In this document: one piece after another, positions 1 through 5,913 of the stretch
How positions within the stretch are numbered: position 1 is the first letter of the stretch
How the letters are laid out: every line of letters starts with the position of its first letter
From: Thermoleophilaceae bacterium
Lineage (GTDB): Bacteria > Actinomycetota > Thermoleophilia > Solirubrobacterales > Thermoleophilaceae
Direction: 5' to 3'
Assembly: GCA_013811765.1 (NCBI GenBank)
Contig: JACCUO010000274.1
Coordinates: 1 to 9,150 of the forward strand
Length of the DNA stretch: 9,150 nucleotides
The notes under the pieces: generated by a model
What the model was told of the DNA's origin: nothing
Database searches by the model: none
The model's input: only the letters and a program-made list of their open reading frames with translations
Translations under genes and position numbers: made by a program

Positions 1-2
1 GA

Positions 3-722
3 CTAGCTGGCGCCGCCGCCGGCACGCGGGCGGCGGTGCTCGACGGCCCGCACCACTTCGAGCACGCGGTCGGGATCGTCGGTGACCTCGAGCATGTCGA
101 CGTCTCCGGGCGAGACCTTGCCCTCGGCGAGGACGGGGTCCCGCAGCCAGGCGAGGAGTCCCTCCCAGTACGCGGAGCCGAACAGCACGATCGGGAAGTG
201 ACGGATCTTCCCGGTCTGGCGCAGCGTGGCCGCCTCGAAGAGCTCGTCGAGCGTGCCAAAGCCGCCCGGAAAGACAACGAAGGCACTCGCGTAGCGGACG
301 AACATGACCTTGCGGGTGAGGAAGTAGTGGAAGTCGAGGGGGAGCCCCACCCACTCATTCATGGCCTCCTCATGGGGGAGCTCGATGCCGAGCCCGATCG
401 ACAGGACGCCGGCATCCTGAGCACCCCGGTTGGCCGCCTCCATGATCCCGGGGCCACCGCCGGTGATGACCGCAAAGCCCTCTTCGCCAAGCTCACGGGC
501 CAGGCCGCGAGCCTGGTCATAAGCCGGGTCGTCGCGCCCCGTTCGCGCCGATCCGAAGAACGAGACGGCCTTGCCGACTCCGGCCAGCGCTTGAAAGCCC
601 CGCTCGAGCTCCCCCGCCACCCGCTCGACACGGGCGGCGTCATCGAGCTCGGAGAGGATCGTGAGCGTCTCGGCCTCGAGCAGCTCCTCGTCCGGCGTGG
701 TGGGGTCGCGCGGGTCGGTCAA
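3..722 (-). CDS. LOG-family Rossmann-fold protein (TIGR00730 type), probable nucleoside 5'-monophosphate phosphoribohydrolase
   Basis: A complete 239-residue protein of the LOG / 'lysine decarboxylase-like' family. Characterised members hydrolyse cytokinin riboside 5'-monophosphates or other nucleoside monophosphates to free base and ribose 5-phosphate; none is a true lysine decarboxylase. Visible motifs are GGGPGIMEAANRGA (residues 88-101), the TRK pair near 136-138 and the signature PGGFGTLDELFE (152-163), which carries the conserved Glu of the active site. An acidic N-terminal helix of about 45 residues precedes the Rossmann core, and a basic Gly/Arg tail ends the protein. The start is TTG, whose last two bases plus the next form the TGA of the upstream rho-like gene (TTGA overlap). 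No Shine-Dalgarno sequence is visible before it, so translation is probably coupled. The stop is TAG. Family assignment is firm; the substrate cannot be told from sequence. Confidence 0.93.
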   Translation of the reverse strand: MTDPRDPTTPDEELLEAETLTILSELDDAARVERVAGELERGFQALAGVGKAVSFFGSARTGRDDPAYDQARGLARELGEEGFAVITGGGPGIMEAANRGAQDAGVLSIGLGIELPHEEAMNEWVGLPLDFHYFLTRKVMFVRYASAFVVFPGGFGTLDELFEAATLRQTGKIRHFPIVLFGSAYWEGLLAWLRDPVLAEGKVSPGDVDMLEVTDDPDRVLEVVRAVEHRRPRAGGGAS

Positions 723-1846
723 GCGAGCAGGTCGGCGCGCTGGGTGCCCGACCGCGGCGCGAGCACCGTCGGCTCGCTGGCGGCTGCATCCAGCGTGATC
801 CGCGTGCTTGCCTGGCGCAGGGGCTCGGCGGCTCCGCCCACCGCGGCGATCACCGTCAGCGAGCCAGCCTCCTCCGTATTACGCGCCGCGCCGAACAGAC
901 GGCGGGCGGGGCCCGGCGGCAGTGCCTCGAGCGAGTCGATGATCACCACGGCATCCCCGCCACGCTCGACGGCGCGCTTGGCACGTTCCACGGCAAGGTC
1001 GGCCGACTGCGTTTGAGCGTCGAGGGAGCGGTCAAACGGGCCTCCCGCCACGGCGATGCCCTCCTCGCGCTCCCACTCCGTGACCTCCTCCGGGCGGGCG
1101 GCCACCAGCACCACGGCCAGGAACGCGTAGCCCCCGCCCGCGAGCTCGCGGGCCATCTCGCGAAGCAGTCGGGTGGCTCCCGCGCCAGGGGCACCGGCGA
1201 TCGCCACCCGCGACCCCTTGCCAAACGGCACGTCGTCGAGCACCGCCGGGGCGGCCAGCCGCTGCGCCGGGTGAACCGGCGTCAGGTTCTCGAACTCCGG
1301 CCGCTCCTCCGGCGGCTCGGCGTCGCGACCGTTGACGGTGGTCACCCGTACGAGCGAGGGGTGGCGCTCGCTGCGACGGGGCGAACGTACCGGGCCACTC
1401 ACCTCATCGCCTGCGCGCAACTCGCAGCGACGGATCTGCGCCGGGGAGACATACACGTCCCCGCTCGATTGGCCGGCGGTGCTCACCCGCATGAACCCGC
1501 TCCCGTTGGGCAGGATGTCCAGCGTGCCGGTCGCGCTCTCGGTCTCCGCCCCCTCGTCATCGACGAACGGCTCCCGCCCGTCGGCCTTGGCCGCCTCGGG
1601 CTCCTCCGCGGAGACAGCGGATGGGGCCTCGGCCTCCACCTTCCCCCGGGCCTCGTCTGCACCCGAGGTGCCGGCTGCCTGATGGGTGTCCGCGTCCGCG
1701 CCGTCCCCACCCTGAGCCTTGAGAATGCCGGCGACCAGATCATCACGACGCAGCGCGCGGTAACCCTCGATGCCGAGCTCCGAGGCGATCGCGTGGAGGT
1801 CGGCGAGTGGGCTGTCTTCGAGCTCGCTGCGTTGGAGGACTGACAC
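719..1846 (-). CDS. Rho-family protein with degenerate ATPase site (Rho-like, probably hydrolysis-deficient)
   Basis: A 375-residue homologue of transcription termination factor Rho. In order it has a Rho N-terminal domain (about 1-45, with SPLADLHAIASELGIEGYR at 12-30), an acidic Ala/Glu linker (46-105), an OB/cold-shock RNA-binding domain (106-173; LDILPNGSGFMR, DVYVSPAQIRRCEL) and a RecA-like domain (about 195-375). Conserved landmarks include RPEEVTEW (251-258), Walker B aspartate D304, FGAARNTEEAGSLTVIA (318-334) and SGTQRADLL (366-374). The P-loop reads APGAGAT where E. coli Rho has PPKAGKT, so the key lysine is alanine. The catalytic Glu before RPEEV is also alanine (AARPEEV). The Q-loop and R-loop segments and the arginine-finger region are deleted or unrecognisable, and the protein ends about 50 residues early. 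Canonical Rho is roughly 420 residues or more. The GTG start is chosen because the Rho N-domain begins there and AAGGAG lies 11 bases upstream. An alternative ATG at 1939 overlaps the upstream stop (ATGA) but adds an unrelated Arg-rich leader. It could be a class-specific Rho orthologue or a paralogue. Confidence 0.85.
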   Translation of the reverse strand: MSVLQRSELEDSPLADLHAIASELGIEGYRALRRDDLVAGILKAQGGDGADADTHQAAGTSGADEARGKVEAEAPSAVSAEEPEAAKADGREPFVDDEGAETESATGTLDILPNGSGFMRVSTAGQSSGDVYVSPAQIRRCELRAGDEVSGPVRSPRRSERHPSLVRVTTVNGRDAEPPEERPEFENLTPVHPAQRLAAPAVLDDVPFGKGSRVAIAGAPGAGATRLLREMARELAGGGYAFLAVVLVAARPEEVTEWEREEGIAVAGGPFDRSLDAQTQSADLAVERAKRAVERGGDAVVIIDSLEALPPGPARRLFGAARNTEEAGSLTVIAAVGGAAEPLRQASTRITLDAAASEPTVLAPRSGTQRADLLA

Positions 1847-1857
1847 GGTGGGTGAGG

Positions 1858-1863
1858 CTCCTT
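1858..1863 (-). promoter_or_regulatory. Shine-Dalgarno AAGGAG that decides the rho-like start
   Basis: Read on the minus strand, AAGGAG stands 11 bases before GTG at 1846-1844. This favours the internal GTG over the ATG at 1939. The spacing is a little long, so the call is supportive rather than decisive. Confidence 0.6.
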
Positions 1864-1935
1864 CAGGTGGTTGACGAGCGCCCAAGGCTAGACCTTGCGC
1901 CCCCTCGTGGCGGTGCCGCCGCCCGCGCCAGAACC

Positions 1936-2784
1936 TCATCCGCGCTCGTCCAGGCTCCCGACGGCGTCGAGCACGAGGTCCATCAGCCGTCCGAGGGTGG
2001 CCTCCACGTTCGCATTGTCGATCACCGGCATTCGTCTTTCGTCGGCGTCCGCCGTGAGGTGCTCCTGCAGCGCCCGGATGTTTTGAAAGTTGTCGTGGTA
2101 GCGCCCCGCGGGCCTGGCTGCCCCGCGCAGAGAGAAATGCCCGCGGTGCAGGTTCTCGTCACGAACCACGAGCAGAGCCTCGACCGCAACGCACTGTCCG
2201 CGCAGCTCCTGCGTGAGCGTTCCCGGTACCACATGCACCCCCTCCACCACCACCGGAGTGCCCTCGGCGCAGGCACGCTCCACGATCGCCGCGACGCCCG
2301 TACCAACGTGCTCCGCCTGCTCGCGGAACCCCTCGAGATCCACCTCGAAAGCCGAGGCGTGGACGGTGGGCATGGCCTCGCTGGTGAAGAAGGCCCTCAG
2401 CACCTGGCGGATGACGTCGGTGGCGATCACCCGGGTGACCCCCAACCGGTGCGCCAGCATCGTTGCAAGCGTGGACTTTCCAACGCCGGCAGCACCGCCG
2501 AGCATCACGATCAGCGGGCGATCGAGCCGGTCGAGGCGGTGCCAGTCGCGGTAGCGGCGAACGGCGCCCTCGCCCTCCCGCGCACGCAACACCTCCTCCG
2601 CCAGGGCACGCAGCGACACGAGATCGACCCTGCCGCCCCCGCGCTCGTCCAGGCGGCGCTCCACCTCCCGGGCGAGCTCGAATGCGCGCTGGGGCGTCAG
2701 GCCAGTGGCCGACAACGCCTGCGCCATCAGCCCTTTCGAATAGGGGAGGCCGTGGCCCCGATGCATGACGATGGTCTCAGGCAT
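1936..2784 (-). CDS. 2-phosphoglycerate kinase with N-terminal ATP-cone domain
   Basis: A 282-residue P-loop kinase matching archaeal-type 2-phosphoglycerate kinase (2PGK), which phosphorylates 2-phosphoglycerate to 2,3-bisphosphoglycerate with ATP, the first step to cyclic 2,3-diphosphoglycerate. Residues 1-85 form an ATP-cone module (IVMHRGHGLPYSKGLMAQAL), a nucleotide-sensing domain also found on ribonucleotide reductases. The kinase domain follows: Walker A GGAAGVGKST (96-105), ATDVIRQVLR (121-130), VVVEGVHVVPG (178-188), RYHDNFQNIRALQEHL (228-243) and RMPVIDN (251-257). The order and wording of these motifs are typical of the 2PGK family. The start ATG at 2784 is preferred because the ATP-cone begins there and it overlaps the stop of the upstream cDPG synthetase by only 8 bases. 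An in-frame ATG at 2823 would overlap by 47 bases and adds no recognisable domain. The adjacent synthetase strongly supports the assignment. Activity on 2-phosphoglycerate is inferred from family and context. Confidence 0.9.
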   Translation of the reverse strand: MPETIVMHRGHGLPYSKGLMAQALSATGLTPQRAFELAREVERRLDERGGGRVDLVSLRALAEEVLRAREGEGAVRRYRDWHRLDRLDRPLIVMLGGAAGVGKSTLATMLAHRLGVTRVIATDVIRQVLRAFFTSEAMPTVHASAFEVDLEGFREQAEHVGTGVAAIVERACAEGTPVVVEGVHVVPGTLTQELRGQCVAVEALLVVRDENLHRGHFSLRGAARPAGRYHDNFQNIRALQEHLTADADERRMPVIDNANVEATLGRLMDLVLDAVGSLDERG

Positions 2785-4069
2785 CGGTGTAGAGACCCCA
2801 GAGCGCCGCGTCGAGATCGGCATCGATTCCGACCGGGCGGTTTCGCAGGAAGATCACGCGCGCCCCCTCCGCTCGCGCCCGCGCAGCCACAATGTCGATC
2901 GCGGCCGCCTTCAACTCGGTGAGATAGACGTCGCAACCCTCTGCCACCGCCAGGTCGAGGTCCTCGGACAGCGCCGCTCGCCGCGAGAGGTTGCGGCTCG
3001 ATACCACCGGCTCGACGCCCTCGCAGTGCTCCGCTCGCGTCGTGAAGGCCGCCACGCGGGCGTCCTGGGGGATGGGCTCGGCCGGCTCGGGTCTCAACTC
3101 GATGCGGATGGTCGGGCCCGGGGGCTCGGCCCGGCTCAGCGTCAGACAGAGGTCCGCGCGCAGTACGCGGTAGCGGTCGAGCCCGTCGATCGACTGTGAG
3201 CCGACCACGCAGACCGTCCGGTCGGCCGCCACTGGCGGGATACATGCGCCCGAGCCCTCGAGGATGATGGCACCCGAGGCGATCCCCGCGGCCAGAGCGG
3301 CGGCCTCGACCATGTTCGATTCGCCAGGCTCCCCTGCAGGCCCGCCCCCCACGCGCCGACAGCCGACGGTTGTGACCCCTGCCATCACCGCACCCTCGAG
3401 ATAGTCGGATGCTGCATGGGCACCGCCGTCTGAGAGCGCGAGCAGCTCGCGGATCCCGATGCCGGCACGCGCAACCTGGGGCTCAGCCGGTCCCCCACGG
3501 CCCATGCAGACGATCACCGGGTCGGCGCCACCGGCGCGCAGCAGCTCGGCCCAGTGTCCCGCCACGGCGGTCTTCCCGCTGCGCTTACCGGTGCCGATGA
3601 CAGCGAGGGTTCGACCGTTGAAGGGCACAGAGGCATACGGCGGCGGGCTCAGCCGCATGCCGGGCGCCTCGTAGGAGAGACCCAGGTGAAGGGCCAGGGC
3701 GGCAAGTCGAAGCCGGGCGATGGGATCGAGCACCGGTTCGTCGGCGAGGTCCACCACGGCCACGGCGCCAGGCGCGGTGGTTGACGCGGCGGTGCCGCCT
3801 GACGCGGCGGTGGACGCAGCGGTGGCGCCGGACGCGCCTCCCCCGCTCAGGAGCTCGCGGAGCCCGTCCTCGGGAGCCAGCCCGGTCAGGACCTCGCGGC
3901 CGTAGTGCGCAACGGGGTCCTTGAGCGCGCCCGCGGAGACCTTCTCCTCTCCCCCGCAGAACACCACCCCGGCAACCCCGCGCGCGGCGTGAAGGCGATC
4001 GAGCGTGTCGCGGATCGCCGGCGGATGATGCTCGCCGTCGATCAGCGCGATGACCGGGCCCTCACCCAC
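2777..4069 (-). CDS. Cyclic 2,3-diphosphoglycerate synthetase
   Basis: A 430-residue protein recognisable as cyclic 2,3-diphosphoglycerate synthetase (cDPGS), which uses ATP to form an intramolecular phosphoanhydride in 2,3-bisphosphoglycerate. The N-terminus VIALIDGEHHPPAI (6-19) is the family hallmark. The central P-loop is GTGKRSGKT (159-167), followed by VCMGRGGPAEPQV (187-199), a GESNMVEAAALAAGI segment (249-263) and ILEGSGACIPPV (269-280), the last typical of the P-loop synthetase fold. Length is close to archaeal enzymes. The start is GTG; an in-frame stop lies 18 bases upstream of it, so no longer form is possible. No clear Shine-Dalgarno precedes it. The upstream AbiEi-like gene ends 22 bases before, and the 2PGK gene overlaps the 3' end by 8 bases, so the two metabolic genes are surely co-transcribed. 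Oddity: residues 76-101 are an Ala/Ser/Thr/Gly-rich repetitive insert in a linker before the P-loop domain. A cytoplasmic enzyme is expected; no signal or membrane segment is seen. Confidence 0.92.
   Translation of the reverse strand: MGEGPVIALIDGEHHPPAIRDTLDRLHAARGVAGVVFCGGEEKVSAGALKDPVAHYGREVLTGLAPEDGLRELLSGGGASGATAASTAASGGTAASTTAPGAVAVVDLADEPVLDPIARLRLAALALHLGLSYEAPGMRLSPPPYASVPFNGRTLAVIGTGKRSGKTAVAGHWAELLRAGGADPVIVCMGRGGPAEPQVARAGIGIRELLALSDGGAHAASDYLEGAVMAGVTTVGCRRVGGGPAGEPGESNMVEAAALAAGIASGAIILEGSGACIPPVAADRTVCVVGSQSIDGLDRYRVLRADLCLTLSRAEPPGPTIRIELRPEPAEPIPQDARVAAFTTRAEHCEGVEPVVSSRNLSRRAALSEDLDLAVAEGCDVYLTELKAAAIDIVAARARAEGARVIFLRNRPVGIDADLDAALWGLYTDA
3783..3836 (-). repeat. Short imperfect in-frame tandem repeat inside the cDPG synthetase gene
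   Basis: On the plus strand GACGCGGCGGTG recurs at 3783 and 3801, with GACGCAGCGGTG at 3813 and a partial GACGCG at 3831; spacings are 18, 12 and 18 bases, all multiples of three. On the coding strand this gives GxTAAS-like units in a low-complexity Ala/Ser/Thr/Gly linker. The unit lengths keep the frame, so copy number could vary without breaking the gene. Confidence 0.7.
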
Positions 4070-4091
4070 TCGGTCATTCTGGCGCTTTCAC

Positions 4092-5039
4092 TCATCGCAA
4101 AGCCAACACCGTCCGAATCACCTCGTCGGGGCGCCGCTCCAGATCGAGCCAGGTAAAGCGAACCACGCGGTAGCCGAGCATCATCAGCCGGCGGTCGCGG
4201 CGGCGGTCGCGCTCGAACGCCTGGCGGGTGCCGTGCGTTTCGCGGCCGTCGGTCTCCACGAGCAGCTTGGTGTCAGGCCAGAGAAAGTCGGCGTAGACCG
4301 TTTCCCCGCCGCCCAGCTCGATCCCGGCCTGGGTGCTCGGCCTGTCCATGCCGGCGCCGTCACACAGCTCGAACAGGCGCCGTTCGAGCTCTTTCTGCGT
4401 GAGGGGCGGCTCCTCATAGGACGCGAGGATCGCCCTCAGCACAGGTGCTCCCCGGCGGCCGTTCGCACGGCTGAGAACGTCGTGGACCTTCCGGCCGTCG
4501 AACACGCGGAGCCGCTCGGCCTGCTCGATGGCACGCTCCAGAGCTCGCCGATCGACCACCTCGGCGAGGTCGAGCAGCGTGCGCGCCACAGTCGTGCAGG
4601 GGATTCCCCGGGCGATCGTCACGTCGGCCCGGTCGAGGGTGCGTGAGCGGTGAACCTCGATGCCGGGCAGGCCGTGTCCACGCCTGTCCGCCGCCGTGAC
4701 CTCCACCCGCTTCCGCGCGCACGCGCGCAGGCCCAGGTGATCTGCGGCGGATCGGTGAGACAGGACCGCACCGGGCCCGCAGGCCAGTACCGCGCTCATG
4801 AGGATGCCCTCGGGCGTCTCGGCGCAGTGACCGACGGCGTAGACGCCGCGGCGGACCCTGTGCAGCCGTCCGCCGGCGGCGCGTCGCGCGACCGCGCTGC
4901 GCTTCAGGCCCAGTGCCTCGAGCTGCCACAGCGCCACGCGCCCGTGCTGGCGCCCGGCGAGGTCCGCCAGAGCCCGATCCACAGGAGGTGGGGCAGATCT
5001 GTTGACTCCTCGCGTACGGGAATGCCCCACCCCCTCCAT
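4092..5039 (-). CDS. AbiEi-like winged-helix protein with C-terminal DUF559 (Vsr-like endonuclease) domain
   Basis: A 315-residue two-part protein. Residues 20-70 form an AbiEi-antitoxin-type winged-helix (DRALADLAGRQHGRV, then RLHRVRRGVYAVG). A middle section contains the family's GIPCTTVARTLLDLAEVVD (145-163). The C-terminal part (213-315) is a DUF559 / very-short-patch-repair-like nuclease domain with D251 (YADFLWPD), E262 and D264 (LLVETDGRETHG), a charged helix (ERDRRRDRRLMMLGYRVVRFTW) and a conserved Trp. These acidic residues fit a PD-(D/E)XK-type site. Such proteins are usually annotated 'type IV toxin-antitoxin AbiEi family antitoxin domain-containing' or DUF559, and their role is not established. 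No AbiEii-like nucleotidyltransferase toxin lies next to it, so a toxin-antitoxin function is not supported here. The ATG at 5039 is used; a GTG at residue 20 is an alternative, since the recognisable domain begins there, but neither has a good Shine-Dalgarno. Confidence 0.82.
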   Translation of the reverse strand: MEGVGHSRTRGVNRSAPPPVDRALADLAGRQHGRVALWQLEALGLKRSAVARRAAGGRLHRVRRGVYAVGHCAETPEGILMSAVLACGPGAVLSHRSAADHLGLRACARKRVEVTAADRRGHGLPGIEVHRSRTLDRADVTIARGIPCTTVARTLLDLAEVVDRRALERAIEQAERLRVFDGRKVHDVLSRANGRRGAPVLRAILASYEEPPLTQKELERRLFELCDGAGMDRPSTQAGIELGGGETVYADFLWPDTKLLVETDGRETHGTRQAFERDRRRDRRLMMLGYRVVRFTWLDLERRPDEVIRTVLALR

Positions 5040-5124
5040 GCCCGCAATCTTCGTCCACCCTCTGCAACAGGACCGCGCGCGGGTGTGACGACTCGGCCAT
5101 GCGCGCGCCGGGTCTGTGGATCGC
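5040..5124 (-). other. 85-base intergenic gap, possible transcription-unit boundary
   Basis: This is one of the longer gaps in the window. It separates the metallophosphoesterase stop from the AbiEi-like start. It contains two GC-alternating stretches (around 5074-5084 and 5100-5110) that could pair into a stem on the transcript, but there is no U-tract, so a classical intrinsic terminator is not shown. No convincing -35/-10 pair was found. A promoter for the downstream genes here is inference from gap size only. Confidence 0.3.
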
Positions 5125-5913
5125 CTACCCCCGCGTGGTCTCCCCCAACAGCGACGGGTCCTTCCGGAACTCCGAGGTGCTCGGGTCGAAGCTCACGAGG
5201 GTCTCCCGGTCGTGAAAGGGGAACTTGCGGTACACCGTGACCCGCTCGGGCGAGGCCTCCACGACGTTGTAGCAAGGCTTCGTCTTGCCGCGCAGGCGGG
5301 TCGTCGAGACCGTGCCCGCGTTCACCACGAACAGGTTCTCGAGCCGCCACGCGTAAGGCACATGCTTATGGCCTGAGAGCACGAGATGGACATCCGCGCG
5401 CTGGAGGCACTCGAGCGTGTCGCCGGCGTCGTGGACCACGTTGCGCTCGCGGCCGGTACCGGGCACCGGCAGCAGGTGGTGGTGCAGGACGAAGATGCGC
5501 AGGTAGGCCTCGGTGGAGCCGAAGCGCTCCTCGATCCACCCGTAGCGGCCACGGCCGATCACGCCGTGGTCGAGGTCGGGCTCGGTGGAGTCCACCGCCA
5601 CGATCGAGACTCCGCCGGCGTGCAACTCCGAGCGGCGCTCACCGAACAGCTCCTCGAAGTGCACGTAGCCCACGTTGCGCGAGTCGTGGTTGCCGGGGAT
5701 CACGAGCATCCGCTCGCACTCCACCCTGTCCAGGTAGGCGCGCGCCGAGTTGTACTCGCCCCGCAGACCATCGTTTGTGAGGTCGCCGGAGACGATCACC
5801 AGGTCCAGCGCGAGGTCGTTTATCTCCACAAGCGCGCGGTCGAGCAGGCTCGGGACGAAGTGGGGCGACCCGCAGTGGAGGTCCGAGATCTGCGCGATCG
5901 TGAAGGTGCTCAC
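5125..5913 (-). CDS. Calcineurin-like metallophosphoesterase (class III cyclic-nucleotide phosphodiesterase type)
   Basis: A 262-residue dinuclear metallophosphoesterase with all the metal-ligand motifs in order: ISDLHCG (9-15; D11, H13), VSGDLTNDG (41-49; D44), IPGNHDSRN (72-80; N75, H76), the histidine block VLHHHLLPVP (142-151) and SGHKHVPY (180-187). The layout resembles CpdA/Icc-type 3',5'-cyclic AMP phosphodiesterases, but the substrate cannot be deduced and other phosphoesters are possible. The GTG start overlaps the folP stop in a GTGA and is preceded by GGGAGG seven bases upstream (5921-5926), a good ribosome-binding site, so this gene can be translated both by coupling and independently. 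It is the last gene of the four-gene coupled block. No signal peptide or membrane segment is seen, so it is probably cytoplasmic. Confidence 0.92.
   Translation of the reverse strand: MSTFTIAQISDLHCGSPHFVPSLLDRALVEINDLALDLVIVSGDLTNDGLRGEYNSARAYLDRVECERMLVIPGNHDSRNVGYVHFEELFGERRSELHAGGVSIVAVDSTEPDLDHGVIGRGRYGWIEERFGSTEAYLRIFVLHHHLLPVPGTGRERNVVHDAGDTLECLQRADVHLVLSGHKHVPYAWRLENLFVVNAGTVSTTRLRGKTKPCYNVVEASPERVTVYRKFPFHDRETLVSFDPSTSEFRKDPSLLGETTRG

Noticed and set aside
3..722. Lysine decarboxylase.
   Set aside because: The PGGxGT motif marks the LOG family, historically misannotated as lysine decarboxylase; no pyridoxal-phosphate enzyme features are present.
1874..1893. TTGACG followed by TAGACC on the plus strand as a promoter.
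   Set aside because: The spacer is about 12 bases, too short for a sigma-70 promoter, and no plus-strand gene follows.
1883..1897. Hairpin CAAGG-CTAGA-CCTTG in the gap between the kinase and rho-like genes, considered as a terminator.
   Set aside because: The stem is only five pairs and there is no U-tract; it is more likely incidental or a minor RNA structure.
1807..2922. A 371-codon open frame on the plus strand opposite the 2-phosphoglycerate kinase.
   Set aside because: No family features, and the opposite strand carries a well-supported kinase; a composition shadow. The same holds for the plus-strand frame at 36-1016.
4092..5039. A type IV toxin-antitoxin system.
   Set aside because: Only the antitoxin-like winged-helix is present, fused to a DUF559 domain; neither neighbour is a nucleotidyltransferase toxin.
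4976..5123. Exact 10-base inverted repeat (CGATCCACAG at 4976-4985 region and CTGTGGATCG at 5114-5123) flanking the start of the AbiEi-like gene.
   Set aside because: An arm this short at this distance is expected about once by chance in a window of this size, and there is no transposase or target duplication.
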